A stretch of 64,000 nucleotides of DNA from Pseudomonadota bacterium (GCA_023391095.1 JAEWBN010000019.1:1-64000), one strand, 5' to 3'. Numbered from the stretch's first letter, positions 1 through 8,251 are shown. Numbers and translations are program-made. Notes: a model not told the origin generated them from the letters alone.

Positions 1-97
1 CGCCGAAACCGCGCCGCCGGCCCTGCAGGCGCCGCCGCCGCCGCCCAAGGTCAAGCCAGAGGGCCAGGAAGCGCCTGATCTGGTGGTGACCCCCTGA
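1..97 (+). CDS. C-terminal end of a proline-rich protein (partial)
   Basis: The window opens inside a reading frame (codons from base 2) that ends at TGA 95-97. The visible 31 residues are Ala/Pro-rich, with a run of five prolines followed by a Lys/Glu-containing tail, typical of a disordered C-terminus. The stop overlaps the next start codon as TGATG, which suggests translational coupling. The body of the gene lies outside the window, so no function can be given. Confidence 0.55.
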   Translation, partial: AETAPPALQAPPPPPKVKPEGQEAPDLVVTP

Positions 98-675
98 TGA
101 GCGGAGAGCGCGACAGAGCCCTGGCTGAGATTGCCTTCTGCGAGGCCGTTCTCGCCAAAGGCGGGCTCACCGTGCTCTCCGACACCTTTCGCGGGGTCGA
201 TGCCATTGCCGCCTGGGACCATTACCCGCCGGGCGATGTGTTCGACCCCGTGAGCAATGCGCAGTGGTTCTACCACTGCCACCCCGCCGAAGAGGGCGCG
301 CTCGAGCATGGGCACTTCCATTGCTTCCTTCGCCCAGATGGACCCGATGGTCCCATCCACCATCTTGTCGCCGTCGGCGTCGACGCCGAGGGACGCCTCC
401 TGCGCCTCTTCACCGTCAACCAATGGGTCGTGGCCGATGACTGGGCCGATGCCCAAACCACGGTCGGGCTACTTCCGCGTTTCGATATCCAGATGCCGTC
501 GCCGTCCTATCTGGTCAATCGCTGGCTCACCGCCGTACTGACCGCCTACGAACCGGAAATCGTCGCGCTGATCGACGAGCGCGACCGTGTCCTGGCCGCT
601 CGTCCCGGCGATCGATCCGCCGTTTTGGCAGACCGTTCACTCGAAGTGACCTCGGAGTGGCATTTTCCCCGCTAG
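97..675 (+). CDS. uncharacterised 192-aa protein
   Basis: A complete frame starts with an ATG that overlaps the upstream stop. The protein looks soluble, with no signal peptide or membrane segment. Its most distinctive part is a His/Cys-rich stretch around residues 59-77 (YHCHP, then EHGHFHCF), which could bind a metal or form a catalytic site; that is inference. A conserved-looking LFTVNQWVVADDW segment follows. It resembles small alphaproteobacterial proteins annotated as DUF6969, but that is recalled from memory and uncertain. Coupling to the Pro-rich upstream gene suggests an operon. Confidence 0.7.
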   Translation: MSGERDRALAEIAFCEAVLAKGGLTVLSDTFRGVDAIAAWDHYPPGDVFDPVSNAQWFYHCHPAEEGALEHGHFHCFLRPDGPDGPIHHLVAVGVDAEGRLLRLFTVNQWVVADDWADAQTTVGLLPRFDIQMPSPSYLVNRWLTAVLTAYEPEIVALIDERDRVLAARPGDRSAVLADRSLEVTSEWHFPR

Positions 676-681
676 CGCGGT

Positions 682-710
682 GGTCAGCGTCAACAGTCTG
701 CTAACGTATT
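682..710. repeat. 29-nt direct repeat, copy 1 (copy 2 at 62784-62812)
   Basis: It begins 7 bp after the stop of the 192-aa gene and shares 26 of 29 bases with the second copy near serB. The shared core is ACAGTCTGCTAAC with GGTCAGCGT on its left. It is not palindromic, so it is not a hairpin-type repeat. Confidence 0.55.
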
Positions 711-749
711 CGGCCCTTTACCATCATCCCGCAGCCATGCGAAAAGCCT

Positions 750-779
750 TTGGATTTGCTGGGTCCCGGACCCTATGCT
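750..779 (+). promoter_or_regulatory. candidate promoter with a palindromic spacer
   Basis: A -35-like TTGGAT (750-755) and a -10-like TATGCT (774-779) are 18 bp apart. The spacer contains GGGTCC-C-GGACCC (761-773), a perfect 6-bp inverted repeat ending directly at the -10 box. It lies 46 bp upstream of the secreted-protein gene at 826. The match to sigma-70 elements is moderate. The palindrome is a plausible operator; no regulator is identified. Confidence 0.35.
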
Positions 780-825
780 GTGCCGGGGCAGATCCTCGCG
801 TCTGGGTTGCGTTCTGGGGGAATGG

Positions 826-1164
826 ATGAAGAATTTTCTGTCGGGGGCGGTGTTTAGCGTCGGCTTGGCCCTCGCCATGCCGGCACAGGCAGCACCGGGC
901 GAGTGCTCCATGACCGGCTACGACCCGTTCGCGTGCGATGTGGCCGTCGATGGCGGCGGCATCACCTTCGAATTGCCCGACGGCAAGGTCTTCGTCTTCG
1001 CCCAGACCAGTGGCGGCGAGGGACTAGGCTACCTTATCGAAGCCGGAGCCGTGCCGGGCTATCCCCCTGAAGAACTTGGCAATTTTGCTCCGCTCGCGGA
1101 CGAGCCGGGCTGCTGGTTCGGACACAAAGAAGCGCTCAAATTCTGCGCGGCCCTGCTGCAGTGA
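826..1164 (+). CDS. small secreted protein, unknown function
   Basis: This 112-residue protein begins with a clear signal peptide: MKNF, a hydrophobic core, then a likely AQA-A signal peptidase I site near residue 23. The mature part is about 90 residues and contains four cysteines (near ECS, FACD, GCW and KFCA), so two periplasmic disulfides are possible. An upstream in-frame ATG exists at 775, but the ATG at 826 has a GGGGGA ribosome site and places the signal peptide at the N-terminus. The stop overlaps the GTG start of the next gene (GTGA), so the two are probably co-translated. No family was recognised. Confidence 0.7.
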   Translation: MKNFLSGAVFSVGLALAMPAQAAPGECSMTGYDPFACDVAVDGGGITFELPDGKVFVFAQTSGGEGLGYLIEAGAVPGYPPEELGNFAPLADEPGCWFGHKEALKFCAALLQ

Positions 1165-2021
1165 CGGACCCATCCAACGACCCGGGCACCCCATTTACGG
1201 TCATCTCCGGTGGCGCGAAACTGTCCGGCCTGACCATGGGCGAAGGCCTGCCCGTCGTCTTCCTCCACGCCGGGGTCTGCGACAAGCGCATGTGGCTGGA
1301 CCAAATGCGGGAGGTTGCCGCCGAGGGCTGGCAGGCGGTGGCTTATGATCGGCGCGGCTTTGGCGAAACCGATAGTCCAGACGAAAACTTCAATCATGTC
1401 GATGACTTAGAGGCGGTGCTTCGCAGTCTCGACATCCATGCCGCGGTGTTTGTCGGCTGCTCGCTGGGGGGTGGGCTGGCCGTGGATTTTGCCCTGCGCC
1501 ATCCCGGGCGCATTCTTGGGCTGGTCCTCATCGGCACCTCAATTACCGGCGCGCCCTGGACCGCTACGGCGGAAGAAGAAGCCATCGAAATGGCCGAGGA
1601 AGACGCCTGGGAGCGCGGCGATCTCGATCTCGTCAATAAAGTTCAGGCGCATCAATGGCTTGATGGTCCCCGCTCGCAAAGCGGCCGGGCGAGCGGCGAC
1701 GCCCGGGCCCTGTTTCTCGACATGAACGCCATTGCGCTCGCCAAGCCGCGGCTGACGCAAGAAGAACAGCGGCCCGATGCCTGGCGCCGCATGGAGCAGG
1801 TCAGCGCGCCAAGCCTGCTGATCGTTGGCGACGAGGATTTCACCGCCATCATCGAGCGCCACGAAACCCTGTCCGAGACAATGCCCAACGCCTTTGCGGT
1901 GATGCTGGAGGGAGTGGCGCATATCCCCAGCATCGAGCGTCCCGATCTGGTCAACGCGCTGCTGCTTGAGTTTCTGGACGCTTTCGACGACGACGAAAGC
2001 GACGAGGATTCAGAGGATTAG
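1161..2021 (+). CDS. alpha/beta-fold hydrolase
   Basis: A 286-residue soluble protein with the alpha/beta-hydrolase layout. It has an oxyanion-type HAG segment near residue 36, a YDRRGFGETD strand-turn near 62-71, the nucleophile elbow GCSLGG with Ser101, an acid candidate in the VGDED segment, and a catalytic His near 254 (GVAHIPSIERPD). This matches the family of small esterases, lactonases and haloperoxidase-like enzymes; the substrate cannot be read from sequence. The last ~14 residues form an Asp/Glu-rich tail outside the fold. The GTG start overlaps the stop of the secreted-protein gene upstream. Confidence 0.85.
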   Translation: MTDPSNDPGTPFTVISGGAKLSGLTMGEGLPVVFLHAGVCDKRMWLDQMREVAAEGWQAVAYDRRGFGETDSPDENFNHVDDLEAVLRSLDIHAAVFVGCSLGGGLAVDFALRHPGRILGLVLIGTSITGAPWTATAEEEAIEMAEEDAWERGDLDLVNKVQAHQWLDGPRSQSGRASGDARALFLDMNAIALAKPRLTQEEQRPDAWRRMEQVSAPSLLIVGDEDFTAIIERHETLSETMPNAFAVMLEGVAHIPSIERPDLVNALLLEFLDAFDDDESDEDSED

Positions 2022-2154
2022 CGCCGGAAGGTACTGAGGCGCTCACGTTGGGAACCGGCAGTTCATCTGCCGATTCCGCTCCTTGCCAGACAGATTCAAG
2101 CGGGTCACGAATTGAGTCGGGAGCCCAGCTCAACGCTTTGAAAATCCAGCCCAA

Positions 2155-2589
2155 TCAGACTGCAATGATGCCGTCGAAATGCTTGGATAGCTGCGGGGTT
2201 GGCAGGTTGGTCAGATCCTTGTCCAGCTCCGCCACGATAGTCTTTTTGACATGCTCGGAAAGGCCCTTGCGCAGGTTGCCGAGCGCGATGGGCGCTGCCG
2301 CGATGATCAGCCGGTCATAAGCGCCGCTCTTGGCCTTTTCGTCCATGACCTGCGCCAGATTGCGCACGAACTCGGCTTCGCGATGGTCGGCCGCGTCGGT
2401 CCGGGCCTCCATGGCGCCGCCAGTCGGACCACGGCCCTGACGGTCGGTGTTGATGTCCTGGGCCTGCAGGGGAGCAATTGACCAATCCATGCCCTTGATA
2501 ACCGAAAGCCCCTTGCCAGGCCCGTTATGTTCAAGAACGTGAGCCTGTGTGCCGTTGGCGATCAGGATCCACGTCGTAGGCTTTTTCAT
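2155..2589 (-). CDS. host attachment family protein (baeRF-like)
   Basis: A 144-residue protein starting MKKPTTWILIANGTQAHVLEHNG, the typical opening of the proteins annotated as host attachment protein in Rhizobiales, now grouped with bacterial/archaeal eRF1-like (baeRF) domains. Family features visible are the central RTDAADHREAEFVRNLA stretch, the IIAAAPIALGNLRKGL strand-helix and the C-terminal half ending in a hydrophobic strand. The family is structurally related to translation release factor domain 1, but its biochemical role is not settled and the attachment name is historical. It faces the hydrolase gene convergently and is transcribed away from rarD. Confidence 0.85.
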   Translation of the reverse strand: MKKPTTWILIANGTQAHVLEHNGPGKGLSVIKGMDWSIAPLQAQDINTDRQGRGPTGGAMEARTDAADHREAEFVRNLAQVMDEKAKSGAYDRLIIAAAPIALGNLRKGLSEHVKKTIVAELDKDLTNLPTPQLSKHFDGIIAV

Positions 2590-2777
2590 CTTATGCTCCT
2601 CTGTTTAAGACGGGGCAGGGGCGGCATGAGCGCTCCCACAGCCAAAGAACGTTCGACGGAGTCAAAGGTTGGCCCAAGACATCACCTTTGCAAGTGTGGG
2701 CATCACAAACTCCTATTGGCGGGAGGTCCCTGGCGCTGGTAAATCGGTCCTGCGCCCAAGGCGGCGCGGAGTAGATC

Positions 2778-3722
2778 ATGACATTGCCCGAGCAGGCGCC
2801 CGAAGTGGCGGTCCCAGCCCACGTGCCGCACCAAACCGACAGCATGGAAACCCGAAAGGGCGTCGTCGCGGCCCTCGGCGCCTATCTGCTGTGGGGCTTT
2901 CTGCCCATCCTGTTCCGCATGCTGGAAGAAGTGGGTGCGGTGCTGATCGTCGCCGAGCGGACCGTGTGGTCGCTGTTGCTGCTCGCGATTATCATCGCTG
3001 CCACGGGCGGCTTTGCAGAGGTAATTGCGGTGTTCCGCGACCGGCGCCGCATGCGCGTGATCGCCATTTCTTCGGTGCTGCTGGTGGGCAACTGGCTGCT
3101 TTATGTCTGGGCCGTCGAGACGGGGCAGGTGCTTGAGGCCAGCTTCGGCTATTTCATCAATCCGCTGGTCAATGTGGCCATCGGCATGGTGTTTCTGGGC
3201 GAACGGCAGAACCGGCGGCAAACCATCGCCATTGCAATGGCCTGCGTGGCCATCCTCATTCAGGCTGTCGGGCTGGGCAAAGTACCCTATGTGGCGCTGG
3301 GTTTGGCGCTGTCCTTCGGCTTTTACGGTTTCATCCGCAAGACAGCCAAGGCCGGACCGGCCACGGGGCTCTTTGCGGAAACCGCAATAGTGGCGCCCTT
3401 TGCACTGGCCTTTGTGGGATATGACCTCGTTGTGAACGGGGCTGGCGCGCATACGGAGCCGCATCTCATGCTGCTTCTGGTTTTGACAGGCCCGGCCACG
3501 GCCATACCGCTGCTTCTGTTCGCCTATGGCATCCGGCGGCTCAGGATGACCACCATTGGCATGTTCCAGTACCTGGCGCCGTCCATCCAGTTCCTGCTCG
3601 CGATCTTTCTTTTCGGCGAGCACCTCAATGCCACGCGCCTGTTCAGCTTCGCGCTGATCTGGCTGTCGCTGGTGGTTTTTTCCTACGACAGCTTCCGACG
3701 CTATAACCGCGCCGCCGCCTAG
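2778..3722 (+). CDS. rarD: EamA-family transporter RarD
   Basis: A 314-residue inner-membrane protein with about ten hydrophobic segments in two EamA repeats. The RarD signature is visible: KGVVAALGAYLLWGFLPI near the start, ERTVWSLLLL, then WLLYVWAV and EASFGYFINPLVNV. RarD proteins belong to the drug/metabolite transporter superfamily and were first noted in chloramphenicol-sensitive-type proteins; the substrate is unknown. The start at 2778 has a GGAG site ten bases upstream and leaves about 25 N-terminal cytosolic residues before the first helix. Its TAG stop overlaps the oxyR stop on the other strand. Confidence 0.88.
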   Translation: MTLPEQAPEVAVPAHVPHQTDSMETRKGVVAALGAYLLWGFLPILFRMLEEVGAVLIVAERTVWSLLLLAIIIAATGGFAEVIAVFRDRRRMRVIAISSVLLVGNWLLYVWAVETGQVLEASFGYFINPLVNVAIGMVFLGERQNRRQTIAIAMACVAILIQAVGLGKVPYVALGLALSFGFYGFIRKTAKAGPATGLFAETAIVAPFALAFVGYDLVVNGAGAHTEPHLMLLLVLTGPATAIPLLLFAYGIRRLRMTTIGMFQYLAPSIQFLLAIFLFGEHLNATRLFSFALIWLSLVVFSYDSFRRYNRAAA

Positions 3723-3728
3723 GCGGCG
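3713..3728. terminator. 16-bp palindrome at the convergent rarD and oxyR stops
   Basis: CGCCGCCTAGGCGGCG is a perfect palindrome whose central CTAG contains both stop codons, TAG for rarD (3720-3722) and TAG for oxyR read from the other strand (3719-3721). A GC-rich hairpin here could act in both directions, but no T-tract follows on either strand, so terminator activity is only a possibility. Confidence 0.35.
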
Positions 3729-4618
3729 CTGCCCAGCGGACTATGCCGGATGACATCGGCGATACGGGCATAGGTGTCCCCGAAGGGTGTCGCGGCGCGC
3801 CAGACCATCCGCAGTTGCCGCCCCGCGCTCGGCGTATCGAGCTTGTGGATGGCGATCCGGGAGTCGCTGGCTTCCTTGCGCAGGGCGATGGACGGGAGGA
3901 GCGTCACGCCCTGACCGTTGGCGACGAACTCGACAATGGTGGACAGCGAGGTTGCCGCGAATGTGCGCGTGCCGCGCTCCCCCTCGAGCCGGCAGGCGGC
4001 AATGGTCTGGTCGCGAAAGCAGTGCCCTTCATCAAGGAGGAGTATACGTTCCGGCTGCAGGTTGGCCAGCGAGACCGGCGCGTCGGTGGCTTCATCGCGC
4101 GGAGTCGCCAAGACGAACTGATCCTCGAACAGCGTTTCCACGACCAGTTTGGGGCCCTCGGTCGGGGCGTCCGTGGCGATCAGGGCAATGTCCAGAGACC
4201 CGTCGGTGATCGCTGACAGCAAACTCTCCGTGCGGCTTTCGCTGATGGTGAACTTGAGATCGGGTAGGGCCCGCGTCAGTTCAGGAAATATCTGGGGCAG
4301 CAGGTATGGGGCTACCGTTGGAATCAACCCGAAACGGATCGGGCGCACGGGATCGGCGCCGGAGCGGATGGCGAAACTGTCGAGCATATCGGCTGCCCTG
4401 AGCACCCCATCGGCCCGCTCCAGAAATTCCCGACCAAAAGGGGTCGGGGTCACGCCGGATCGGCTGCGATCAAACAGCGGAGTGCCGCACAATTCTTCAA
4501 GGGCGAGGATCTGCTGGGACAACGCAGGCTGGGAAACGGCGCATTCCGATGCGGCCCGGCCGAAGTGCCCGGTCCTTGCCACAGCCAGAGCGTAGCGCAT
4601 TTGCTTGAGCGTGATCAT
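3719..4618 (-). CDS. oxyR: hydrogen peroxide-responsive LysR regulator OxyR
   Basis: A 299-residue LysR-type regulator with an N-terminal winged helix (residues 1-60, QMRYALAVARTGHFGRAA) and a periplasmic-binding-like sensor domain. The redox pair is visible: Cys200 in DEGHCFRDQ and Cys209 in TIAAC, spaced by nine as in E. coli OxyR Cys199/Cys208. These form a disulfide on peroxide exposure in the characterised family. The gene is divergent from katG with a shared 96-bp control region holding an OxyR-type site that overlaps its own start codon. It probably activates katG and represses itself. Confidence 0.93.
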   Translation of the reverse strand: MITLKQMRYALAVARTGHFGRAASECAVSQPALSQQILALEELCGTPLFDRSRSGVTPTPFGREFLERADGVLRAADMLDSFAIRSGADPVRPIRFGLIPTVAPYLLPQIFPELTRALPDLKFTISESRTESLLSAITDGSLDIALIATDAPTEGPKLVVETLFEDQFVLATPRDEATDAPVSLANLQPERILLLDEGHCFRDQTIAACRLEGERGTRTFAATSLSTIVEFVANGQGVTLLPSIALRKEASDSRIAIHKLDTPSAGRQLRMVWRAATPFGDTYARIADVIRHSPLGSAA

Positions 4619-4637
4619 GATAGGTTTTTCCTATCAT
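4617..4637. promoter_or_regulatory. OxyR-type binding site between oxyR and katG
   Basis: ATGATAG (4617-4623), seven bases, then CTATCAT (4631-4637) form a perfect 7+7 inverted repeat. The core is ATAG-N7-CTAT, which is the OxyR half-site arrangement, and also a T-N11-A LysR motif. The left arm contains the oxyR start codon (complement of 4616-4618), so binding should interfere with oxyR expression while positioning the protein upstream of the katG promoter at 4656-4685. OxyR normally contacts two such modules; a convincing second module was not seen. Confidence 0.7.
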
Positions 4638-4655
4638 AACCGGAAGAATTATCAA

Positions 4656-4685
4656 TTGGCCTAATGATCGGTTGCGTCCTATAAG
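4656..4685 (+). promoter_or_regulatory. candidate katG promoter
   Basis: TTGGCC (4656-4661) and TATAAG (4680-4685) are separated by 18 bp and lie about 20 bp downstream of the OxyR-type repeat, as expected for an activated promoter. The katG ribosome site GGAGG is at 4704-4708. The -35 is imperfect, fitting dependence on an activator. Confidence 0.5.
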
Positions 4686-4714
4686 CCCTCAAATTTCAGT
4701 TCTGGAGGTCAGAT

Positions 4715-6892
4715 ATGGACGACATTATCGCCGCAAATCCCCATGGCGAATCTGCCGGCAAGTGCCCGGTCGATCATGGTGGTCGCAATGTGCGCAGCAA
4801 CCGCGACTGGTGGCCCAAGCAACTCGACCTGTCGATGCTGCACCGCAATTCCGATCTGTCCGATCCGCTCGGCAAGGACTTCGACTATGCCGAAGCGTTC
4901 AAGTCGCTCGACCTCGAGGCGGTAAAGGCTGACCTTCACGCGCTGATGACCGATTCCCAGGAATGGTGGCCGGCCGACTTCGGCCACTATGGCGGTCTGT
5001 TCATCCGTATGGCCTGGCATAGCGCGGGGACCTATCGCATCACGGACGGTCGCGGCGGCGCAGGGCAGGGTCAGCAGCGGTTTGCGCCGCTCAACTCCTG
5101 GCCGGACAATGCCAATCTCGACAAGGCGCGGCGCCTGCTGTGGCCGATCAAGCAGAAGTATGGCAACGCCATCTCCTGGGCCGACCTGATGATCCTTACG
5201 GGCAATGTCGCGCTCGAATCCATGGGCTTCAAGACCTTCGGCTTTGCGGGTGGCCGCGCCGATGTGTGGGAGCCCGAGGAGCTGTTCTGGGGTCCGGAAG
5301 GCACCTGGCTTGGCGATGAGCGCTATTCGGGCGAGCGTCAGCTCTCCGAGCCGCTTGGTGCCGTCCAGATGGGCCTCATCTACGTGAACCCGGAAGGGCC
5401 CAACGGCAATCCCGACCCTGTTGCCGCTGCGCGCGACATTCGCGAGACGTTCAGCCGCATGGCCATGAATGACGAAGAAACCGTGGCTCTCATCGCCGGC
5501 GGCCACACGTTCGGCAAGACGCACGGCGCCGGCGATCCCTCGCTGATCGCTGCGGAACCGGAAGGCGCGGATCTCGAAGACCAGGGCCTGGGCTGGAAGA
5601 GCTCCTACGAAAGCGGCCACGGCAGTCACGCTATCACCTCCGGTCTCGAAGTGACCTGGACGCAGACCCCCGTGCGCTGGAGCAATTTCTTCTTCGAGAA
5701 CCTCTTCAAGTACGAGTGGGAACTGACCACGAGCCCAGCCGGTGCTAAGCAGTGGGTCGCCAAGACCGACGAGCACGTCATTCCCGATGCGTTCGACCCG
5801 AACCGCAAGCATCGCCCGACCATGCTGACGACCGACCTGTCGCTGCGCTTCGATCCCATCTATGGGCCGATCTCGCGCCGCTTCCTCGAAAATCCCGATC
5901 AGTTCGCGGATGCTTTCGCGCGCGCCTGGTTCAAGCTGACCCACCGCGACATGGGTCCCAAGGTTCGCTATCTCGGCCCCGAAGTGCCTGCCGAAGACCT
6001 GATCTGGCAGGATGTCATTCCGCCGGTCGACCATGAACTGGTCAATGAAGCGGACATCGCCCAGCTCAAGCAGACTATCGCTGCCTCGGGCCTGTCGGTT
6101 TCCGAACTGGTCTCGACCGCGTGGGCTTCGGCGTCCACCTTCCGTGGCTCGGACAAGCGTGGCGGCGCCAACGGCGCGCGCATTCGCCTTGCGCCGCAGA
6201 AGGATTGGGAAGTCAACAATCCCCCGCAACTGGCCAAGGTCCTTGCGGTCCTCGAAGGCATCCAGCGCGACTTCCAGGCTGGTGGCAAGAAGATCTCGCT
6301 GGCCGACCTGATCGTGCTGGCCGGTGGCGTCGGCATCGAAAAGGCCGCTGGCAACGGCGTCACGGTGCCGTTCACCCCGGGCCGGATGGATGCCAGCCAG
6401 GAGCAGACGGACGTCTTGTCCTTTGCTGCGCTCGAACCGCGCACGGATGGCTTCCGCAATTACTACAGCAACCGTGCCTTCATGCAGCAGGAAGAAGCCC
6501 TGATCGACCGCGCCCAGCTCCTGCGCCTGACCGGCCCGGAAATGACGGTGCTGCTCGGTGGCCTGCGTGTCCTCGATGTCGGCGTCAACAAGCACGGACT
6601 TTTCACCGACCGCCCGGGCACGCTGAGCAACGACTTCTTCCTCAACCTGCTCAGCATGGACACCGTCTGGTCGCCCAAGGCTGGCGAGGATGGGGTTTAT
6701 GAAGGCCGCGACCGCAAGACCGGTGCGATCAAGTGGACCGGCACCCGCGTCGACCTGATCTTCGGTTCGCATTCGCAGCTGCGTGCACTTGCCGAGGTCT
6801 ATGCACAGTCGGACTCGCAGGCCAAGTTCGTGCAGGATTTCGTCGCCGCCTGGGTCAAGGTGATGAACGCAGACCGCTTCGATCTGCGCTAA
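4715..6892 (+). CDS. katG: bifunctional catalase-peroxidase KatG
   Basis: A 725-residue haem enzyme that dismutates hydrogen peroxide and has peroxidase activity. All catalytic parts are visible: distal-pocket Arg98, Trp101 and His102 (RMAWHSAGTYR), proximal His264 (GGHTFGKTHGAG), and the Trp101-Tyr223-Met249 set that forms the covalent adduct required for catalase activity (Tyr in LIYVNPEGP, Met in RMAMND). Length and the two-domain duplicated peroxidase architecture are standard, with the C-terminal half lacking the haem residues. The start follows a GGAGG site. It is monocistronic, followed by a strong terminator, and divergent from oxyR, its likely activator. Confidence 0.98.
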   Translation: MDDIIAANPHGESAGKCPVDHGGRNVRSNRDWWPKQLDLSMLHRNSDLSDPLGKDFDYAEAFKSLDLEAVKADLHALMTDSQEWWPADFGHYGGLFIRMAWHSAGTYRITDGRGGAGQGQQRFAPLNSWPDNANLDKARRLLWPIKQKYGNAISWADLMILTGNVALESMGFKTFGFAGGRADVWEPEELFWGPEGTWLGDERYSGERQLSEPLGAVQMGLIYVNPEGPNGNPDPVAAARDIRETFSRMAMNDEETVALIAGGHTFGKTHGAGDPSLIAAEPEGADLEDQGLGWKSSYESGHGSHAITSGLEVTWTQTPVRWSNFFFENLFKYEWELTTSPAGAKQWVAKTDEHVIPDAFDPNRKHRPTMLTTDLSLRFDPIYGPISRRFLENPDQFADAFARAWFKLTHRDMGPKVRYLGPEVPAEDLIWQDVIPPVDHELVNEADIAQLKQTIAASGLSVSELVSTAWASASTFRGSDKRGGANGARIRLAPQKDWEVNNPPQLAKVLAVLEGIQRDFQAGGKKISLADLIVLAGGVGIEKAAGNGVTVPFTPGRMDASQEQTDVLSFAALEPRTDGFRNYYSNRAFMQQEEALIDRAQLLRLTGPEMTVLLGGLRVLDVGVNKHGLFTDRPGTLSNDFFLNLLSMDTVWSPKAGEDGVYEGRDRKTGAIKWTGTRVDLIFGSHSQLRALAEVYAQSDSQAKFVQDFVAAWVKVMNADRFDLR

Positions 6893-6913
6893 AAGCCTTC
6901 CGCATCCAGCAAT

Positions 6914-6946
6914 GCCCTCGCCGTTCACCGCGGCGAGGGCTTTTTT
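6914..6946 (+). terminator. katG intrinsic terminator
   Basis: GCCCTCGCCG (6914-6923) pairs perfectly with CGGCGAGGGC (6931-6940) around a 7-nt loop, followed at once by six T residues. It sits 21 bp after the katG stop. Confidence 0.9.
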
Positions 6947-7032
6947 ATGGGTTGGAAGTGGCCTTCGCCGTTCGATGCAATTTGAATTAAATGCTCTTGG
7001 GTCCTTTCAGGCCCCGCAAGCAGCTGTTGGGT

Positions 7033-7069
7033 CACTCTCGCCCCGTTAGCGGCAGAAGCCGGGAGAGTG
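7033..7069 (+). promoter_or_regulatory. inverted repeat covering the DUF2336 gene ribosome site
   Basis: CACTCTC (7033-7039) and GAGAGTG (7063-7069) are perfect 7-bp arms. The right arm is the purine-rich ribosome site just before the ATG at 7075, so pairing in the mRNA would hide it. This could be translational control or chance. Confidence 0.3.
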
Positions 7070-7074
7070 GACTT

Positions 7075-8211
7075 ATGAGCGACACCAACACCGAAATGTT
7101 CGAGGGCAGTCGGGCATTTGCCAGCTTCAGGGTCCTCAACGGCGACGACAATCACGGCGAACGCGATCAGCTGTTCCGCAATATGGCGCAGCTGTTCAGT
7201 TTCGTGTCCGACCGGTGCGACGATGATCAGGTCGCCCAGTATGACGAAGTTCTCTGCCAGCTCGCCGAACTCGTCGAAGTGGAAGCTCGTGCCCATGTCG
7301 CCAAGCTTCTGGCCCCGCTCGAGCGGGCGCCCGGCACGGTGGTGGTCAAGCTGGCCAATGACGACATCGAAGTCGCTCGGCCGCTGCTCGAATTCTCCAA
7401 CGTCCTCAGTGACGACGACCTAATCGACATCATTTCCACCCAGTCGGAAGAGCATCGCGTGGCCATTGCCGGCCGCGCCGCCGTCACCGAGCGCGTGGGC
7501 GAAGCGATTGTCGAACATGGCGAAACGGCCTCTGTCGTACGGCTAGTCCGCAACGCCAATGCCGAGTTTGACCGAGCCACCCTAGAACGTCTTGTCGAGC
7601 GCGCCGTGCAGGATGCCAACATCGCTGCCGATCTGCGTGGCCGCAAGGACATCGACTGGAAGTCGCTGCGCGGCGAGATCGACACGGTGGCCGGCAAGGT
7701 TCTGCAATCCATCGGCGAAGTCGAAAAGCGCTTCGATCCCGTGGCCGCCGGCAAGGTCAATGCGGTGGTGTACAACCGCCTGCGTAACCGCGCCGGGTTC
7801 AATGCCCAGGAGTGGAAGGTTGCCTATAACCAGGTCAAGGGCCTGGCTGACCGCAAGCAGCTCGACGATCGTGCGCTGGCCCGCTTTGCGCGCTTTGGCT
7901 ACGGCCATCACGCTGCAGCGGCGATTGCCGTCATGCTGCGCGTGGCGCCGGAAGTCGTGGTCAAGTGGCTCGCGAGCCAGGACTATGTGGCCATCACCGT
8001 TGCGCTTCGCGCTGCCGGGCTGACGCCGGATCTTTTTGAAGCCATTGTCGCCACCTTGCCGTGGCGGGATATGCCCAGTGAGGCGGACAAGGCCATGGTC
8101 GTATCGCGCTTCGAAGCGCTGGATGCCGAAGATGCCAAGCACATTTTCGAACTTTGGCGCGCCCATTCCTTCCGCAAGCGCTCCATGAGCGAGGAACGCG
8201 AGACCGCGTGA
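7075..8211 (+). CDS. DUF2336 domain protein
   Basis: A 378-residue, entirely helical, soluble protein. The N-terminal two thirds carry HEAT-like repeats typical of DUF2336: paired helices with recurring LLEFSNVLSDDDLIDII and IVEHGETASVVRLVRNANAEF patterns around residues 100-180. DUF2336 proteins are common in Hyphomicrobiales and Caulobacterales, often as multiple paralogues, and have no settled function; the fold suggests a scaffold or protein-protein contact role. An in-frame upstream start exists at 6991, but the ATG at 7075 follows a GGGAGAG ribosome site and gives the natural N-terminus MSDTNTEMF. It appears monocistronic. Confidence 0.8.
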   Translation: MSDTNTEMFEGSRAFASFRVLNGDDNHGERDQLFRNMAQLFSFVSDRCDDDQVAQYDEVLCQLAELVEVEARAHVAKLLAPLERAPGTVVVKLANDDIEVARPLLEFSNVLSDDDLIDIISTQSEEHRVAIAGRAAVTERVGEAIVEHGETASVVRLVRNANAEFDRATLERLVERAVQDANIAADLRGRKDIDWKSLRGEIDTVAGKVLQSIGEVEKRFDPVAAGKVNAVVYNRLRNRAGFNAQEWKVAYNQVKGLADRKQLDDRALARFARFGYGHHAAAAIAVMLRVAPEVVVKWLASQDYVAITVALRAAGLTPDLFEAIVATLPWRDMPSEADKAMVVSRFEALDAEDAKHIFELWRAHSFRKRSMSEERETA

Positions 8212-8251
8212 CCACTCGGGCACAAAAGCACTAGACTGCCTCGGCGCCTGA

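Noticed and set aside
4709..6928. A 739-codon open frame on the strand opposite katG
   Set aside because: It is a codon-bias shadow of the GC-rich katG gene; the sense strand encodes a complete KatG with all catalytic residues and the antisense product has no family features.
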